Below are positions 11,701 through 24,544 of a stretch of DNA of 64,000 nucleotides, piece by piece (position 1 is the stretch's first letter; each line of letters begins with the position of its first letter). Under the pieces are notes generated by a model, which was given only the letters and a program-made list of their open reading frames with translations, made no database searches and was not told the DNA's origin. The DNA comes from Hygrocybe punicea (taxonomy: Eukaryota > Basidiomycota > Agaricomycetes > Agaricales > Hygrophoraceae): assembly GCA_963556145.1 (NCBI GenBank), contig OY744469.1, positions 2,046,001 through 2,110,000 of the forward strand, in the 5' to 3' direction. The position numbers and the translations under genes are program-made.

Positions 11701-14275
11701 TCAGTACGATCTCTGGCTGGGCCTCTGCGCCTAAATTTTCAAGTCCTTTGGCACGTTTCTTTACCACTGCTGTCGAACAAGCAACAAGCACCACGCAACA
11801 AGCAGTTGCTGCTATTTCACCCGCTGCCACAGCTGGTGACTACGCTGTCCCCCCGTCGTCGAAGATGCCTATGCAGTATGCTCTTGAAGCTTTGACGTGG
11901 ATTCAAGAAACTCATTCTCGACCATCCCCTTCGGAATGGAGTCTGGTCGGCCATAAGGGGCTCTCGGTTCATCGCAGATTGTCACCGGAAATTTCTCCTG
12001 TTATTCCTGTTCATAAGGGGGAGAAAGTCATTGAAGGTGTTTCTGCAGAAGAACTGACATCAATTCTGACCGAATATAATTGCCAAAAGAAATGGGATGA
12101 CCGTTCGGAGTCGTCCACTACTTTTGAAACTTTCGGGGCGGAATGTAGAACATCTTTTGTAGTATCCAAGGCAGGCTTTCCGTTTCGAGATCGAGGCTTT
12201 TATCTGGCCTCGGTCACAGCGCGGGTACAGGCTACCCAGGCACCTTTTCATCGGAACACTGGAGATGCCGAACAAACGGGTAGCCGTAGCGCAATCTTTT
12301 ACGTCTCTGCGTCTTTCAACCCGGATTCGGTGACATCTTTCTCCTCGGCCAAGTACAATCCGTACGCCTTACCCATCGGCCGTGTGTTCATGGATGGGTG
12401 GATATTGGAGACGCTGGATCCATATACTACCGAGAACTATGCTATCCCATCTACGCGCTGTACGCGTCTGATTGCGGTTGACTACGCAGGATCAATACCA
12501 GCTGCGGTCAACTCGATGATCAATGCCACAATGGCAAGGTCCATTCTTGCAGTTGATACCTATATTAGGAGTATTTCTTCGCTCCCGATCACTCGCCTAC
12601 CTGCTGCAGGATTGGTTGTCATCGACAAAAAAACTGACGAACTGTGTGGAAATTATTCATGGAAGTTTCGACGACGCGATGAGAACCGCACGTTGATAAT
12701 GACAAAATACACGCCTGATGAGCGGTTCTACCACGTTACACTTCTCCTTACGCTCCCTTGCCCGACCCCCAGATCTCCCGGTCTAGAGCAAACGACACCT
12801 CGACCCAGCATAATTCTGCGAAGTCCTCCCGGTTCCCCTGAACCACAGCAATTAGCGGTTAACGATATGTCTACATCAACGATTACGACACTCGCGTTGT
12901 CCTCATCCACCTCTACACCTAACGGAACCGTTTCCAGCCCGAATCGCTCACGCGAACGCTTACGACCATCAGCCTCTGTTTTTACTCTCCGGGGGGAGGT
13001 GCGGCCGTTTACTGATCTTCTACTGGCAGAAATCATCGTCGACTCGACACTTTATCCTGGTGGCTATGCTGTTCATCTGAAATCGCGAGTGAGTGGCGAC
13101 ACCAAGACTGTCCCCCTTCGTCCCCCGATAGCTGATACGGCTGCGAACCGAGTCTTGCCTATTGCATACACTATTCATACTATGCCGTCGTCGCCGCTTC
13201 ATTCTTCTGGGCTCAATACGGATCGCCCTACAAGGCATCTTTTGAGGTTGACTTTACCCACTGCTCAGTATCAGATTTCAACGGTGCAGGATCCATTAAC
13301 GGGTGAATTGCAGAGCGCGCCTCCTAAACCTCAGTGGTTGTTTGACTTGCAAGAGAAAGGCATACTTGTGGATATCGACATACGGCCCGCAGATCTGTCA
13401 TCTAAACGCGCTGGAAAGCTGGTGACCATTGATGGAACTGATGTGAAAGTCGTAAACGAGAAAGAATCTCTAACAACCCTGGGCAGAGATGAGCTGCAGG
13501 ACGACAGAATGTCCAAAATGGCGTTGCTTTCGAGGTGAGTCGTGTTCATGATTTTTTTTCTTTCTTTACTTGATTTTCTGGACGCCATCTTGTTAGGATC
13601 TCAGGAGATACGGACCCACTCCCAGACGAACTCAAATTTCCTCTCGCGGTTGCCGATGATCTTGTGGACAATTCCCCTGATGAGTCCTTAGAGGAAACAT
13701 CTTCAGACCTCAAGGATTCAAAGCAAACTAGTCCTACCAGCTCAGAAAAGAGTGAAGATTTCCTTGGCAATGTGAGTGTCCTCCAGCCTCCAGTTTCTGG
13801 CGATTGAGACTGAGTGTGATATCCTCAGCAACCAATTAATGGCTCACCGCAGTTTGATGGTCCACGCAGGACATCAAGTGGTCTTCTAAGTTTTCTCCAG
13901 TCTTACCCAAATCCATTATCGCGTCTTTCCGCCCCATTACCACGTTCAAACACCACACCATCATCTTCATCGGGGATTCCGACCCGAATACCACGAGGCG
14001 GCAACGCCCTCGAGGTTGGTGCTGCGCCGGCAGCCAGCGCAGGTTCTACACACGTCTACCCATTATCCACAGTAATTATCATCGCGCTAATCGCGTTCTT
14101 GATTGGCTCTCTACTTCGGTCTCTGCTATCTCCGGCGGACTTTATACATGTCGTCACAGATCTCCAGGAGGCACGAGAACCGAGCACGGGCTGGCGGGAA
14201 ATTAAGCGCCTGCTGGAAGTCAAATATATCATTGGTGGATGGGACTTCCAGATAGCGGTTGTTCGGAGGCATTGA
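8774..14275 (+). CDS. Large START-domain protein with C-terminal membrane anchor
   Basis: Eight exons (8774-8790, 8841-9236, 9288-9427, 9490-10443, 10503-10740, 10793-13534, 13597-13771, 13829-14275) give 1702 residues in frame. The first exon is only 17 nt. Residues 1 to about 300 read as a START lipid-binding domain (RICKTNFGLGWPAN, then DISTSLPR). A second similar block follows exon 5 (about 580-830) and a third at about 965-1170 (GHKGLSVHRRLSPE, then CRTSFVVSKAGFPFRDRG). A Ser/Thr/Pro-rich linker leads to one hydrophobic segment at about 1630-1655 (STVIIIALIAFLIGSLL) near the C terminus, consistent with a tail anchor. START domains bind sterols or lipids; a role in lipid transfer or signalling at a membrane is inference. 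The basidiomycete family is uncharacterised as far as I know. Confidence 0.82.
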
Positions 14276-14852
14276 GATTGATCGGTCATTATCTGCAGCA
14301 CGCATTCTGTACAGTACATCATGCATATGGTAATCTTGTATCGTATTACTCCATTTTGCCGTATATTTTCATAGGATGGCTTGCATAGGCGCCACGGACG
14401 TCAAAAACCTCGCGTTGGGGGACTTTTTACTTTACAAGTTGTCACCGTGCGGTGGCTCGCTGCGGCAAAAGGCGATAGATTTGAGTCGCCGATCAATTTG
14501 AAAAGGGAATCGCTGTCCTCGCGCTTCTGGTTCTGCACAGGCTATCGGTTCTTGTCCTCGACCTCCGCATCCCACCGTCGTAGCCGTCGAGCCCGTCGTA
14601 GCCGTCGAGCCCGTCGTTGTAGACGACGACGATCTTCACCCGTCCCCTCCCCGGTTATTCCACCGCTATCTTTCTTCCGGCTCTTCCGAGGTCCGACAGT
14701 GACCCCAAGGTCATTTGACTGACTTGATCAATTGGCGGCCACCCAACCGTACTCCCCTCGGTCGTCCACCATTCGGGCGACGTTTAACGCCCTCGTCGAC
14801 TGCTCCTTCGTTACCATTATTTTCCTCCACTTGCAAATCACACTGGCGAGCA
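14276..14852. other. Intergenic with a short triplet-like repeat
   Basis: No gene is supported. A small tandem repeat of about 18 bp (gtagccgtcgagcccgtc) with GTC/GTA units occurs at about 14580-14630. The rest is the expected promoter and 5' UTR of the LisH-domain regulator. Confidence 0.5.
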
Positions 14853-17408
14853 ATGAGCACCGTAGCCGCAACGGGGTCTGGCCCATCCGCACCAACGTCC
14901 GGGGATCCCTCCCAACATTCGCCACCACTCTCGTGGGAGGGCGATAGAATGTTTGTTTCCTCTTTCATTCTTTGACCTCGCTAAGAGCTCCTCGGGGACT
15001 CTCCAGGTTCAACATCTATATATACGATTATTGTTATAAGCGAGGATTCCGTAACACGGCCCGTGAATTGCTCGTAGAGGCCGAGATTCCCCTGGAGTCG
15101 ACACCTCCGATTAATGCTCGACAAGGGCTGTTATTTGAGTATGTCCGATCCTTTCTTGTTAGGCAATCGTCATCGTTGACGTCTTCATCCAGGTGGTGGA
15201 GTGTCTTCTGGGTCTTGTTCACCGCGAAAAGTAACGGAAATGGCCCGGACGAAGCTATGCTGTACACTCAGGTAGATTTTCTCCTTATTTCTGTTGGAAC
15301 CGGTCCAAGAACATCGTATTCTATCTAGCATCAAGCCCACCAGGCAGCTCAGAAGCAACGATTGCAACCGCAGCCTCCAATGGGCCGTTTCATGCCTAGA
15401 CCATCTGGGGTGATGCCGAACGGAGTGGGACCGCCACTTCTACCTGGGCAAGGTCCTGGGCAAGGCCCGGTGTCTTTCCCGATGACCGGTCCCGGCCCAC
15501 AACCGAACGGCATTCCTGGGCCCGTTGGAGCCCCCTCGGCCCCTGGGTCATCAGCGCAACCTTCCAGTTTTCAACCTTTACTTGGTCAGCGGCCAATACC
15601 TGTAGGACCCCAGCAGCGGATTCCTAACGGTATGCCACCGTTTCAATCGCCGACGATGGCACACTCCCCTGCCGGCGGGGCTACGCAACCACCCATGGGC
15701 CAACTGGGCCCTTCACCCCATCTCGCTCACATGAATCGAGGTGGCATGTTACCTCCTAATGGTCCGCAAGGAATGAACAGTCATGGTGCCATGGGTTCTG
15801 CACAGGCTCAGACGCCAACGCAATCATTTCAGCAAATAGGTCGACCTCCTAGCCGAACCGCAACGCCGGGGCAGAATTCGATGACCCAGCCTAGTCCGTC
15901 AATGGCACCTCGCCAGATCCCGGGAGGAATGCCAAGCAACAGCGAGATGCAGCAGATGGTCACCTCCGAACTTCTTCGTCTTTCCCCTTCTGCTTTGCAA
16001 GCCTATAGACAAGAAGCGGGGCTTGGTGACAAGGATATGCAGGCGTGGACATTCGAGGAGAAGGTAAGCCACTTGTGATTATTTCTTGTTCGGACAGGTT
16101 CTGAAGGAGTATTAGAAACGTATCTTGGGGGTTTCTAAGAGTCGCAACATGAAGTCGGGGCCGTCGGGTGCAAATAATGGTGCTGCAGGACCTTCTGGGT
16201 CCAATCCATCCATGCAGTCGTCGACTCAGCGTAATCAACAGCCTCAACAACGTGGAAACAAACGAAGTAGCACGTCACCCGGCGAAGAGGTGAGCTCTAC
16301 CACCCTTTGTACAATTCAGAATTGCGTTAACGTATTGCTACCCTAGCATGAAATTTTGCCCAAACTTGATGCCTCTCCCCCCGATCGCAAGCGTGTCCGT
16401 CGATCACCAATCAACATGGAACAGACCATGTCATACCCCTCAGCGGCTCAGCAAGGTCAGGGCCCGGGTGCTCCCCAGCAATTACCTAACGGTATGATGA
16501 GAGGACCTATGGGCGGCCCATCCATAAATGGGTTTCCTCATCAGTTGGGTATGCCGAACATGGGTGCCAACCCTGGCATGAATATGCAATTGGGACAGAT
16601 GGGTATGCCTCAGATGGGGAATACAATGAGTCCAGGAATGAATCACCCTGGTCTGGGAGGGATGATGCAAATGACGCCACAGGTCAGCTTATCATATCGC
16701 TCACATACCCAAACATGTTTATGTGGGTCTTTGTAGATGCAACAATTCCAATCGAGGGAGGCAGTATATCGCCACAATATGCATGTCCTTCATAAGCCAC
16801 CGGGGGGTATCAATAATACACTTCCAAACGCTGGGTCACCGTCATCAACCGATCCCTCGTTTATTCCGGGCGGCCCTCCAGGTCAAGGGCCACAGTTTTC
16901 CGGTGGCGTTGGCCCTAACAGGATGGGACCTAATAAACCCATGTCAATGATGCCACCACCTTCTCCAGGCATGGGTGGGCCCGCTAAGGATCAACAAGGG
17001 TCCAACAAAGATGGCAAGAGCGGGAATCTCAATCCATCCAATCCCGATGAGTCATCACGAAACGCTATGAATACTGGGCAACAAAGCCAGGGCGGTCCAA
17101 ATATGGGAAATGCGGGACCAAGTGGTACTGCCCCTGCGACTCCTGTATCGAGCGCCAACCAAAACATGACGGCACCATCTCCGTCAGCGATCCTGAGCAA
17201 TCCGGGCTCCATGAACCAGTCTAATCAATCGGCCTCCTCGGCGGATATGCCTGCGAACTTGTTCTCGACCGACTTCATCCAATCCGTCGCCTCATCACTG
17301 GATGAATTTGATCCCTCCATATTCCGACCTGACGGTGACATCAACTTTGAGCGCGACTTTGGGCAGTGGTTCAACCCAGACGACGTCACGTCATTGGAGA
17401 TGAAGTGA
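14853..17408 (+). CDS. LisH/LUFS-domain transcriptional regulator (Flo8/SSDP-like)
   Basis: Seven exons (14853-14950, 15007-15138, 15193-15271, 15329-16063, 16116-16289, 16347-16682, 16737-17408) encode 741 residues. Residues about 32-100 form a LUFS/LisH module: MFNIYIYDYCYKRGF, NTARELLVEAEIPLES, PPINARQGLLFEWWSVFWVL. The rest is a long low-complexity tail rich in Gly, Pro, Met, Asn and Gln. A basic stretch, PPDRKRVRRSPIN, encoded at about 16377-16415, may act as a nuclear signal. The C-terminal 50 residues are acidic (SSLDEFDPSIFRPDGDINFERD). This layout matches the Flo8/Mss11/SSDP/LEUNIG-type transcription co-regulators; in fungi such proteins control filamentation and cell-surface genes. 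The splice joining exons 1 and 2 was set by the LisH frame. Orthology to Flo8 itself is not proven. Confidence 0.82.
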
Positions 17409-17846
17409 CCAAAATCTGTGAAGTGATCCTTTTTCACTATCGGTTTCATTTATTTTAGCCACCACTTTTATCTTTGGCTACCGGATCTCATTATCTTTGG
17501 ATATGCTTTATTTATTCTGCCACAGCTCTTCTGCGCCTTCTGTTATGCTTTAGATTGTTGTTGTTCGCATCGGTCCACTATCACTCTTACATCTATTCCG
17601 CCCTCCTGTTGTTTACCTCTCTTCCCCTGCTGCAGGAATGGTTTCTAATAATCTTGCTGCGTGTATCATTCACCGATCGAATCATAGTCTCTGGACGGAG
17701 CTCCGATGGAACATTTCTTGCTTCGTATTATTTGCAGCAGGCGGTGAACATGCAGAAGGATGGAAATGTAACTAGCCACTATGATAAACAACCATGTTCT
17801 GCAGTCAACCGGAGTGAACAGGTTCAACATGACAAAGATATATATC
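17409..17846. other. Convergent 3' region between two genes
   Basis: About 440 bp separate the stop codons of the LisH regulator (+) and the vezatin-like gene (-). No coding signal is seen; this must hold both terminators or 3' UTRs. Confidence 0.55.
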
Positions 17847-20624
17847 TTAGAAAACACCAGGAAACTGACCATCAGCCATTTTCCGTCGTCTCTCGCCAAC
17901 TTTCCAAATGACATCCTTCAACTCCTGGACAACTTCTCCTCCAGGACCCCATCTCTCGATACCAGACGGTCGTCCCAGTGGATCACCGGGGAGATTGAGG
18001 CCAAGGGGCAGAACGCCACTCTCCCGACGCGCCTTTGCGAGTTTGATTCGGTCCTCCCTTGTTAGCTTGGACTTCTCCCTAGCGAAAAGTACACTGCCTC
18101 CGGAATCTGCCTCGAACACCTGCTCGATCCCCGGCGGGGGCAGATGCTGTGATGAAGTGGTCAACAATAAATGCGACGTCGCGTCGTCCCCGTCCATGAA
18201 TCCGACAGGTCCCGTATCCACATCGTCATTGTCATCATCGTGATTGTCGTGGTGCCCATCGAGGAAGGGAGAAGTGGGATCCGGCTTGTCAGACTCGTCG
18301 CTGCCGGCATCATGTCCGAGTGCGGGGAGGTCGTCAGGATCTGCACTCGCATCGTCTCGCGGGTGGTGGTGGTGTGTATGATTCAGTGCGAGGATATCAA
18401 GGAGACGGTCTCGGCCGCGTTCACACTCGCGCAGCGCGAGGCCGAGTTCTTCTCGTAGGCGCTCGTATGCCCGGAGCGCCGGTAGTTCCTGCAGTGCAGC
18501 ACGTGATGGTGGTGTCTCTAGCAACGGCAGTGGTGGCGACGATGACCGTGACGACGACGACGACGACGAGAGAGATCGGTGAGTTGACACGTCATGGAGG
18601 GACGCAACACATTGCTCGAGGTGTTCCCGAGCATCGTTCAGCGCGGAAGAAATGGAGTCGACGTGAGCCGCAAAACGAGATAGGTGACTCGGCATCGGGG
18701 CAAACGAGACCATCATCTGCGCCATTATCCTCGAGGGGTCCGTTTTCCTATGGTGCTCTGCCGAGCTGCCTGATCTAGAGTCCGGGGTGGGATTTTCGTC
18801 CTTTAGGCGCTCCTTCTCGGCATCCTCGAGGGCCTCAGTGAGCCTGGACGACGCATCGACGAGCGTCGTGGCGAGCAGGCCAACCACGGAGCGCACATCC
18901 TCCCAGTACCCCTCGTCAACCTCTTCGTTGAACCGCAGTGCAAGCAGATGCGAGCAGGCATATCGCTTCGATGCGCACGCGCCTCGGAGCGCGTGGTGCA
19001 GCGCGGAGAGCGAAAGCGGGTGCCGGGTCGTCTGCATCGTCGTGAATCGTGACGCCGAAGACATCGTTGTGGTCCCGTGGCGAGAGCCACTGCTGCTGCT
19101 GCTGCTGAAAGGGTTGCTCGGTGTCTGCAGGCAAAAGGCCTCCATAACTCCGGTTCTGCGTTTCCGCTGCAGGTCTAGCGCAGCGATAGCGAAATACGAT
19201 TCGGGGCTAGTTTCCGTTGGAAAGGACGTGTTTGGGCTGGGGCTCAGCACGGCAACTTCCTCCTGCACGCCAGAAAGGACAGGAAGGGACGGGCTGACAG
19301 GTGCGCTAACTGCGGAACGCATGGCTTCTGTGACTTCGAGGAGGGAAGATATCTCGGACCGACACTTTTCCCGGCGCTTGAGCACCTGCATGGTCGGGCT
19401 GCCAGCGTGTGCTAGTGACGAGTAGGAGCCGTTCCAGGTGGAGCGCTTGTTTTGGCCCTCGGCTGGATGGGACGTGGTGCGAATTCGCGAGCCGGGGAGG
19501 GAGAGCGGGCGTGGGGTGTCGGGGAAGTCGGGCTTTATGGGGGACGGCGGGGCGTACATCTCGGAGAGCTGGGAGAGCTCGGCGGGAGAAGTGAGTGCGG
19601 AGAAGAGGTGGCGGATGTTATCACATTGTGTTTGTGTAGTGTGAAGCGATGAATGCAGGGCGACTCGGAGGGAAGATGACGGCGAGGAAGGGGTTAAAGG
19701 GCCATAGAAGCTACCGAGGGATCATCGATTGACAAGTGAGGTGAAATTGCTGATGGGTCGGGCTTACCGTTGCTCCTCTTTCTCAAGGACTGTGATCGCC
19801 TCGTGAACAACGGAATCCCATACATCTCCAGCAGATATTAGATCGTTTAAAGTGTCTATAGACTGGACAAGGAAGATGCAACCTAGTTGGCGGCAATTCA
19901 AGCACAAAAAACGAGGAGCGCTCACAGAAATCATGACAGGTTTGGAAGCTGTTGTATCGGCATGAGAGATATGCATATAATAATAATAAAATGCTCCAAA
20001 GAGCGAAACAACGGTAAGGAGGTAATATCGTGTGGTGAGAATGGCGGCGGAGGCGCCGAAAGCGAGGATTATCAACCAGCCATGCTCATGAGGTGAAGCA
20101 GAAGCTAGAGAGTTCTGGGAAAGATCAGATTCCGCGGAGGTGGGAGCATATTTGGCCGCCTGAACTTCAGGGCTATCAACTCTTGGGGGAGCGGGACTAA
20201 GGCGGCCGGGTACGTGGGGAGAATGGTGCCCGTGATGATGGTGAGGAGTCGAGAGAGAGGAAGAGAGCAGGGATGAGGATATAACGTTGAATTTGAAACG
20301 TTCTGCGAATGGGCTGGCGGAAGTGGTGGAGACGATATCACGCAGTGTCTACCAAAGGTGTGAGGGGAATTGTAATTGGAGTGTGTGGTCAATACTCACT
20401 CGTAGTAACGAGATAATGAAGGAAGGTATCCACTCGTCATCTGATTCGTCCTCGGCGAAAGTTTGGTGGAGTTCATTGTCAAGGGCGACCGTAAACTCGG
20501 GTACTCCACCAGGCATGACCTCTTTGGATTCACCAATATCTGAAGAGAGAGGGTCGAAAGACCTATGCAGAGAAGTATTTGGGACGTGGCCCACCTCTGA
20601 AGTAGGTTTGAAGTGGGTGTTCAT
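17847..20624 (-). CDS. Vezatin/Inp2-like myosin-binding-domain membrane protein
   Basis: Minus-strand exons 20400-20624, 19926-20348, 19768-19862 and 17847-19710 give 868 residues from the ATG at 20624, exactly in frame. The same frame stays open for at least 120 nt upstream of this ATG, so the true N terminus may lie in another exon. A paired hydrophobic hairpin near residues 165-205 (GWLIILAFGASAAIL, then YYLLTVVSLFGAFYYYYM) is followed by a helical region and a long Ser/Asp/His-rich C-terminal half. The arrangement resembles the vezatin/Inp2 family, whose yeast member Inp2 is a peroxisomal membrane receptor for myosin V. The assignment is by overall layout and some sequence memory, so moderately sure. 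The gene is convergent with the LisH regulator. Confidence 0.6.
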
Positions 20625-21169
20625 CGAATACTGGTTGGGCCATGAGCTTGAGAACTTTGTGGGGTAGAGTATGGGGAATCGCGTGGTGTGTGAGACACTT
20701 CGTAAATACAATAATTTGCAGACGATTAGTTGGGTGAGGAACGAGGGGACAGCTTCACAAGGCAGCTACTAGAAAACAAAACGGACGGTGCACATCAGGT
20801 TTAGGAACAACGCGGTCACTGAAATTGCAAAAAAAAAACAGACTGGATTTACGTAACGTTTGCACATCACAGCACGGTGTCCGAAAGTCAGCCAACAATT
20901 TTGCAAAATTACAGCTGATTTCCCACCTTTACAACATAAAAATTAGAATAAAATAACACTACATAAAGTGTCTTCAGATAACGCTAAAAGTTTCCGGTGG
21001 CTGAACACGATTGGTGGAAGCACATAACGAATGGTAGGCTTTCGACAACCACGAGATAGTATAACTTCCAATGGTACTTGACTGAATAACGCCATGGACA
21101 CTTTCGTGTATTTTGGTATAGAGTGAGTACACGTTGGTAAACCTCTAAGAATCTGTTGTTATAGCCATC
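20625..21169. other. Intergenic
   Basis: Upstream flank of the vezatin-like gene and downstream flank of the DUF6534 gene, both on the minus strand. The first 120 bp may include an unrecognised 5' coding exon of the vezatin-like gene; a possible acceptor (ttttctag on the minus strand) lies at about 20770. Nothing else is supported. Confidence 0.45.
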
Positions 21170-22962
21170 CTACTGGTCGCTATCCCAACCGCTCACATGA
21201 TCACGCGCTGGACATCTCAACCACAGAGGATTCCACTTGAACAAATACATCTGTTCGTGGGTCGCCTTTTGAGACGACGGGCTGTACGAAGAGCACACCG
21301 TCAGCAAAAAAAAAGTTTCAAAGAATAAAGTGCGTTTCTTTACGTCTTGACCGCTGCTCCCTTTGTACGCTTGCTGGTTTTCCGTCGTCTGTTGTATATT
21401 GCCTGACAGCTGGTTGTCGTTGATTATTGCGTGTCTCCACCGTCCCCGAGAATTCAAGCTTGACATCATGGAGTTGGTGTACAGTTTCGGGAGCGGAAAA
21501 TAGAAAGCCAACGATCTAACGAGAGGAACTCGACGTTTCGCATGGCGATCGAGTGAGATGAAAATACATACGGTTCATTAGTCTGGGAAGAAGAACCATA
21601 CGTCCTGGTCATGCATGATTCAGAAGTTTTTGCGAAGACTCACGGTAAGTACTGAAATGATATACGCTCCCGCGAAGGCTGTTGTGAGCATCCCGGTCGG
21701 TACAGTGACTGAACAGATAAGAAAAAGACCTGAGTGAATGGTTGATATCATCAATTAATGCCCTATACCTCTGATGATCCTGTCAATCACATCGTCTGTG
21801 GAGTGGAAGCCTGTTTTATGGCTTTTCTAGAGTCACAACAAGCTTCGTGAGCACAACATCCGATCAACAGCACCGAATGAATTGGAACAAATGAAAAATG
21901 AAAGAAGGCAAACATACCAAATGCGAAACCAGTGTTACTGCGATGATGATATCGGCCACAATGAAGAAAACGAGAGTGGGCACAACAATAGATTTGAATT
22001 TCTGGAATTGGGAGAATGATTGGAACTCGATGAACCCATCAAGACCAGTGATAGCTATCGTGGTGGCAATTCCACCAGCTTTTGGATTGGACAAACATAT
22101 ATTCATGATAGGAAGCAGAAGAAGCAGAAATGCGACTCACACATACCCGCTACGGTGCAGATGACTGTGGCCGAAGTGACCCATTTGTTGGAGGTAAGGA
22201 CATTGACTCTCCATGCAAAGAACAACTGGACAGCTGTGGTGATGATGACCTAGAATATGGAGGAAGATTATTATGCAGTGAGCAAGTGTTGTCATCGCAG
22301 ACGAACCATCAATACTAGATCTATGTTGAAGAATACTCAATGAACGTGCGATTCCAACCAAGAGAGAACAAACTTGCCACATATGAAAACTAAACATTGA
22401 CGATCAGACAACACAAGACCCAGACACAGTCAAAAGGTGCTACTTACGCCACTTGGCATCTTAGGATGGGTATTAGTTGTCGCCATCAAAATATGAACTG
22501 AACAGACCAATTCGAAGGATACAAATTCGAAAAACGAAGGCAGCCTCGAGCATGGTGTTGGTGGTGTCTAAGGTGAATAGAAATAAAACCTAAAGGCCAA
22601 AACGTAAGTTGGATGATATGTCCACAGGAAAAGCACTGGACCAAGCATTTTATCCACGTTCGATCTCTGATCGCAATGGTGGTTTTAGAAATTATCGCTA
22701 TTAGAGCCCAGCAGATGCACCTTTTGAAGGCGCTGAAATACATCAACGTCTGGACTACCATGATTCCGTATAAGCAAATGCTCTAGCGGCGTAAGGAGTC
22801 GCGCGACCCATCAGCTAAAGCGATAAATGACCTTTGGGCCAGCACGTACGAGTACTACACCAACGAACATCGGCGCTGCAGGGCTGGAAAGCAGTCCAGG
22901 CTAAGGTCAAGGACAACCGGAACGAGGTAGCAATAGACATACTCAGACGGGTTCCGGCCCAT
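21170..22962 (-). CDS. DUF6534-family multi-pass membrane protein
   Basis: A gene of many small exons on the minus strand. Well supported exons are 22943-22962, 22850-22883, 22721-22782, 22642-22666, one starting at 22589, then 22147-22249, 21918-22078, 21769-21826, 21644-21708, 21572-21582 and about 21170-21515. The join between the exon at 22589 and that at 22249 is unresolved. Marker blocks are GIMVVQTLMYF, VQLFFAWRVNVLTS, GGIATTIAITGLDGF, VVPTLVFFIVADIIIAVTLV, KTGFHSTDDVIDRIIR and LPKLYTNSMMSSLNSR. These are hallmarks of the Agaricomycete DUF6534 family, proteins with about seven membrane helices and no known function, often present in many copies per genome. The C-terminal end may contain a further intron. 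Confidence 0.72.
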
Positions 22963-23561
22963 TGTTTGTATTGCTCGGATGATACCAAGGGAGGATAGAT
23001 TTGTAGGTGAAGGAAAGAGTTGCGACGGCGGTCTCATGAGCATTTATGAATATTTATGCACCATGGCTATCGACGTCAATAGAACAGCCATGAATGATTG
23101 ACAGTCCAGTAACTCCGAATGGTTGGGCGGGAAATTGGGTATATGAGGTTGAATTGAGCAAACCTCTCATGTTCGGAGAGACCTGTGTGTTGCAGTCCTG
23201 CCGCTCTAACCAAGTTTAGATGTTTTGTGAGACGTTAGGAACACAAAAAACCTTTCGCTCTGTCGTCCACTGACCTGGGATGTGAATTGCAACGGGTTGC
23301 CATTCCCACTTACGTACTGCGGTCCTGCGGAGTATTCATATCTAAGGATGCAACGGTCCCAACCATTGGCCATCCTCGGTACTGCGATATGGTTCAGCTC
23401 GTCGCGATACACTGGCGTGATATTGATCATGGCGTACGCTCGCTGCTGGGTGTTTACCGGCAGGGTAACCGGGGCCTAGGCCGAGCGTATACTCTATTTG
23501 TACATGACCCGGCCCAGACTAGCCAAAGCCTAATAAGGTATACCTGGGGTAGCGGTCTATC
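22963..23561. other. Divergent intergenic region
   Basis: Lies between the start of the DUF6534 gene (-) and the start of the coiled-coil gene (+), so it probably contains two divergent promoters. No coding signal is seen. Confidence 0.5.
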
Positions 23562-24544
23562 ATGATGGACTCTACTCAACTGCAAACAGCTGAGCCCACA
23601 CAAGGTCACGTCGGCGACAAGACGCCAGCACAACCGAGGGATCCAAGTCGAGATAAGGAGAAATCGGACGACCACGACAGGGCCAGCCTTAGCAAGGTCA
23701 GTCCCAGCCCGACCTTTCAACTTGAAGGTTTGATCTCTACTCACCTCTGGATAGACCGCAATGCCAACGAATGCTAGTACGAGCACGCATCGCAACACGC
23801 GGTACAAGGAAAAGTACGTTTGTCGCTATTATAACGACAGGTCAAATGCTCATGGCTGTGATTTTTCCTTTTCAAATCGTGGTTAGATTCCAAGCTCTAC
23901 GTGAAAGATTCGACCAAGTTTCTGCAGTATGTCTCTCTCTCTCTTTTTCATCCCGCGTTATTGCATGGCCTCCCAATCTTCTCTACGCATTGTGACGTTC
24001 CAGATACACGACGAACATGAGCGAGAACTTGCCACTGCAACGGCCAGGTGTAAGAAACTCCAAGCCGAGAATGAGTGCGTACTTCTTAACCTTCCTCCAC
24101 CCATCCGTCCCATCGACCTGCACATATACCGACACTCAAAACAAATACATGATAAACTCGTAGTCTGCTCCTGGACGCCATCACCCTCACCATTCCAATG
24201 ATGATTCCGGTTATGCCAAGGCGCTTCATCTCATCACCGCCAGATCAACACCCACCTCTGCCCCACCTTCTTGACAGAACGGGAGGTCTTGGCGGCAGCG
24301 GCGGCATCCACCCACACACGGAGTACCCGCCCCACCCAGCGTACATGAACGGTAACGGCAGCAGCAGCAGCAACGGCAACGGCAACAACAACAATATGAA
24401 CAGCAACATGAACAGCAACACAGTGCGCCACCGCGCCCTCGAGGTGAGATTAATGAGCCACCCTTGTGTAGCGTATTAAACCATACCCCTCAGCCGTACG
24501 ATGCTGAATTTATCGTCCGCGAGCCGAACGGCCGGCTCTCGTAG
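23562..24544 (+). CDS. Small coiled-coil protein, function unknown
   Basis: Six exons (23562-23696, 23755-23813, 23887-23926, 24004-24074, 24164-24443, 24494-24544) give 211 residues, exactly in frame. The N-terminal 45 residues are hydrophilic. Residues about 65-110 form a heptad-rich coiled coil (FQALRERFDQVSAIHDEHER, then CKKLQAENDLLLDAI). The C-terminal half is Pro/His/Asn/Ser rich with an Asn/Gly/Ser microsatellite-like run at 24346-24420, and ends with a short segment YDAEFIVREPNGRLS. Exons were chosen because they keep the heptad pattern across three introns. I do not recognise the family; it may be a dimerising adaptor or regulator, which is inference. Confidence 0.6.

Noticed and set aside
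14381..14722. 113-codon frame upstream of the LisH regulator
   Set aside because: Arg-rich translation of a short GTC/GTA repeat in the intergenic region, no motif.
18320..19425. Plus-strand open frames opposite the vezatin-like gene
   Set aside because: Shadows of the GC-rich minus-strand coding exon; no homology or splice support.
20625..20770. Extra N-terminal exon of the vezatin-like gene
   Set aside because: The frame is open and an acceptor-like ttttctag exists, but there is no upstream exon or start codon I can defend, so it is only noted.
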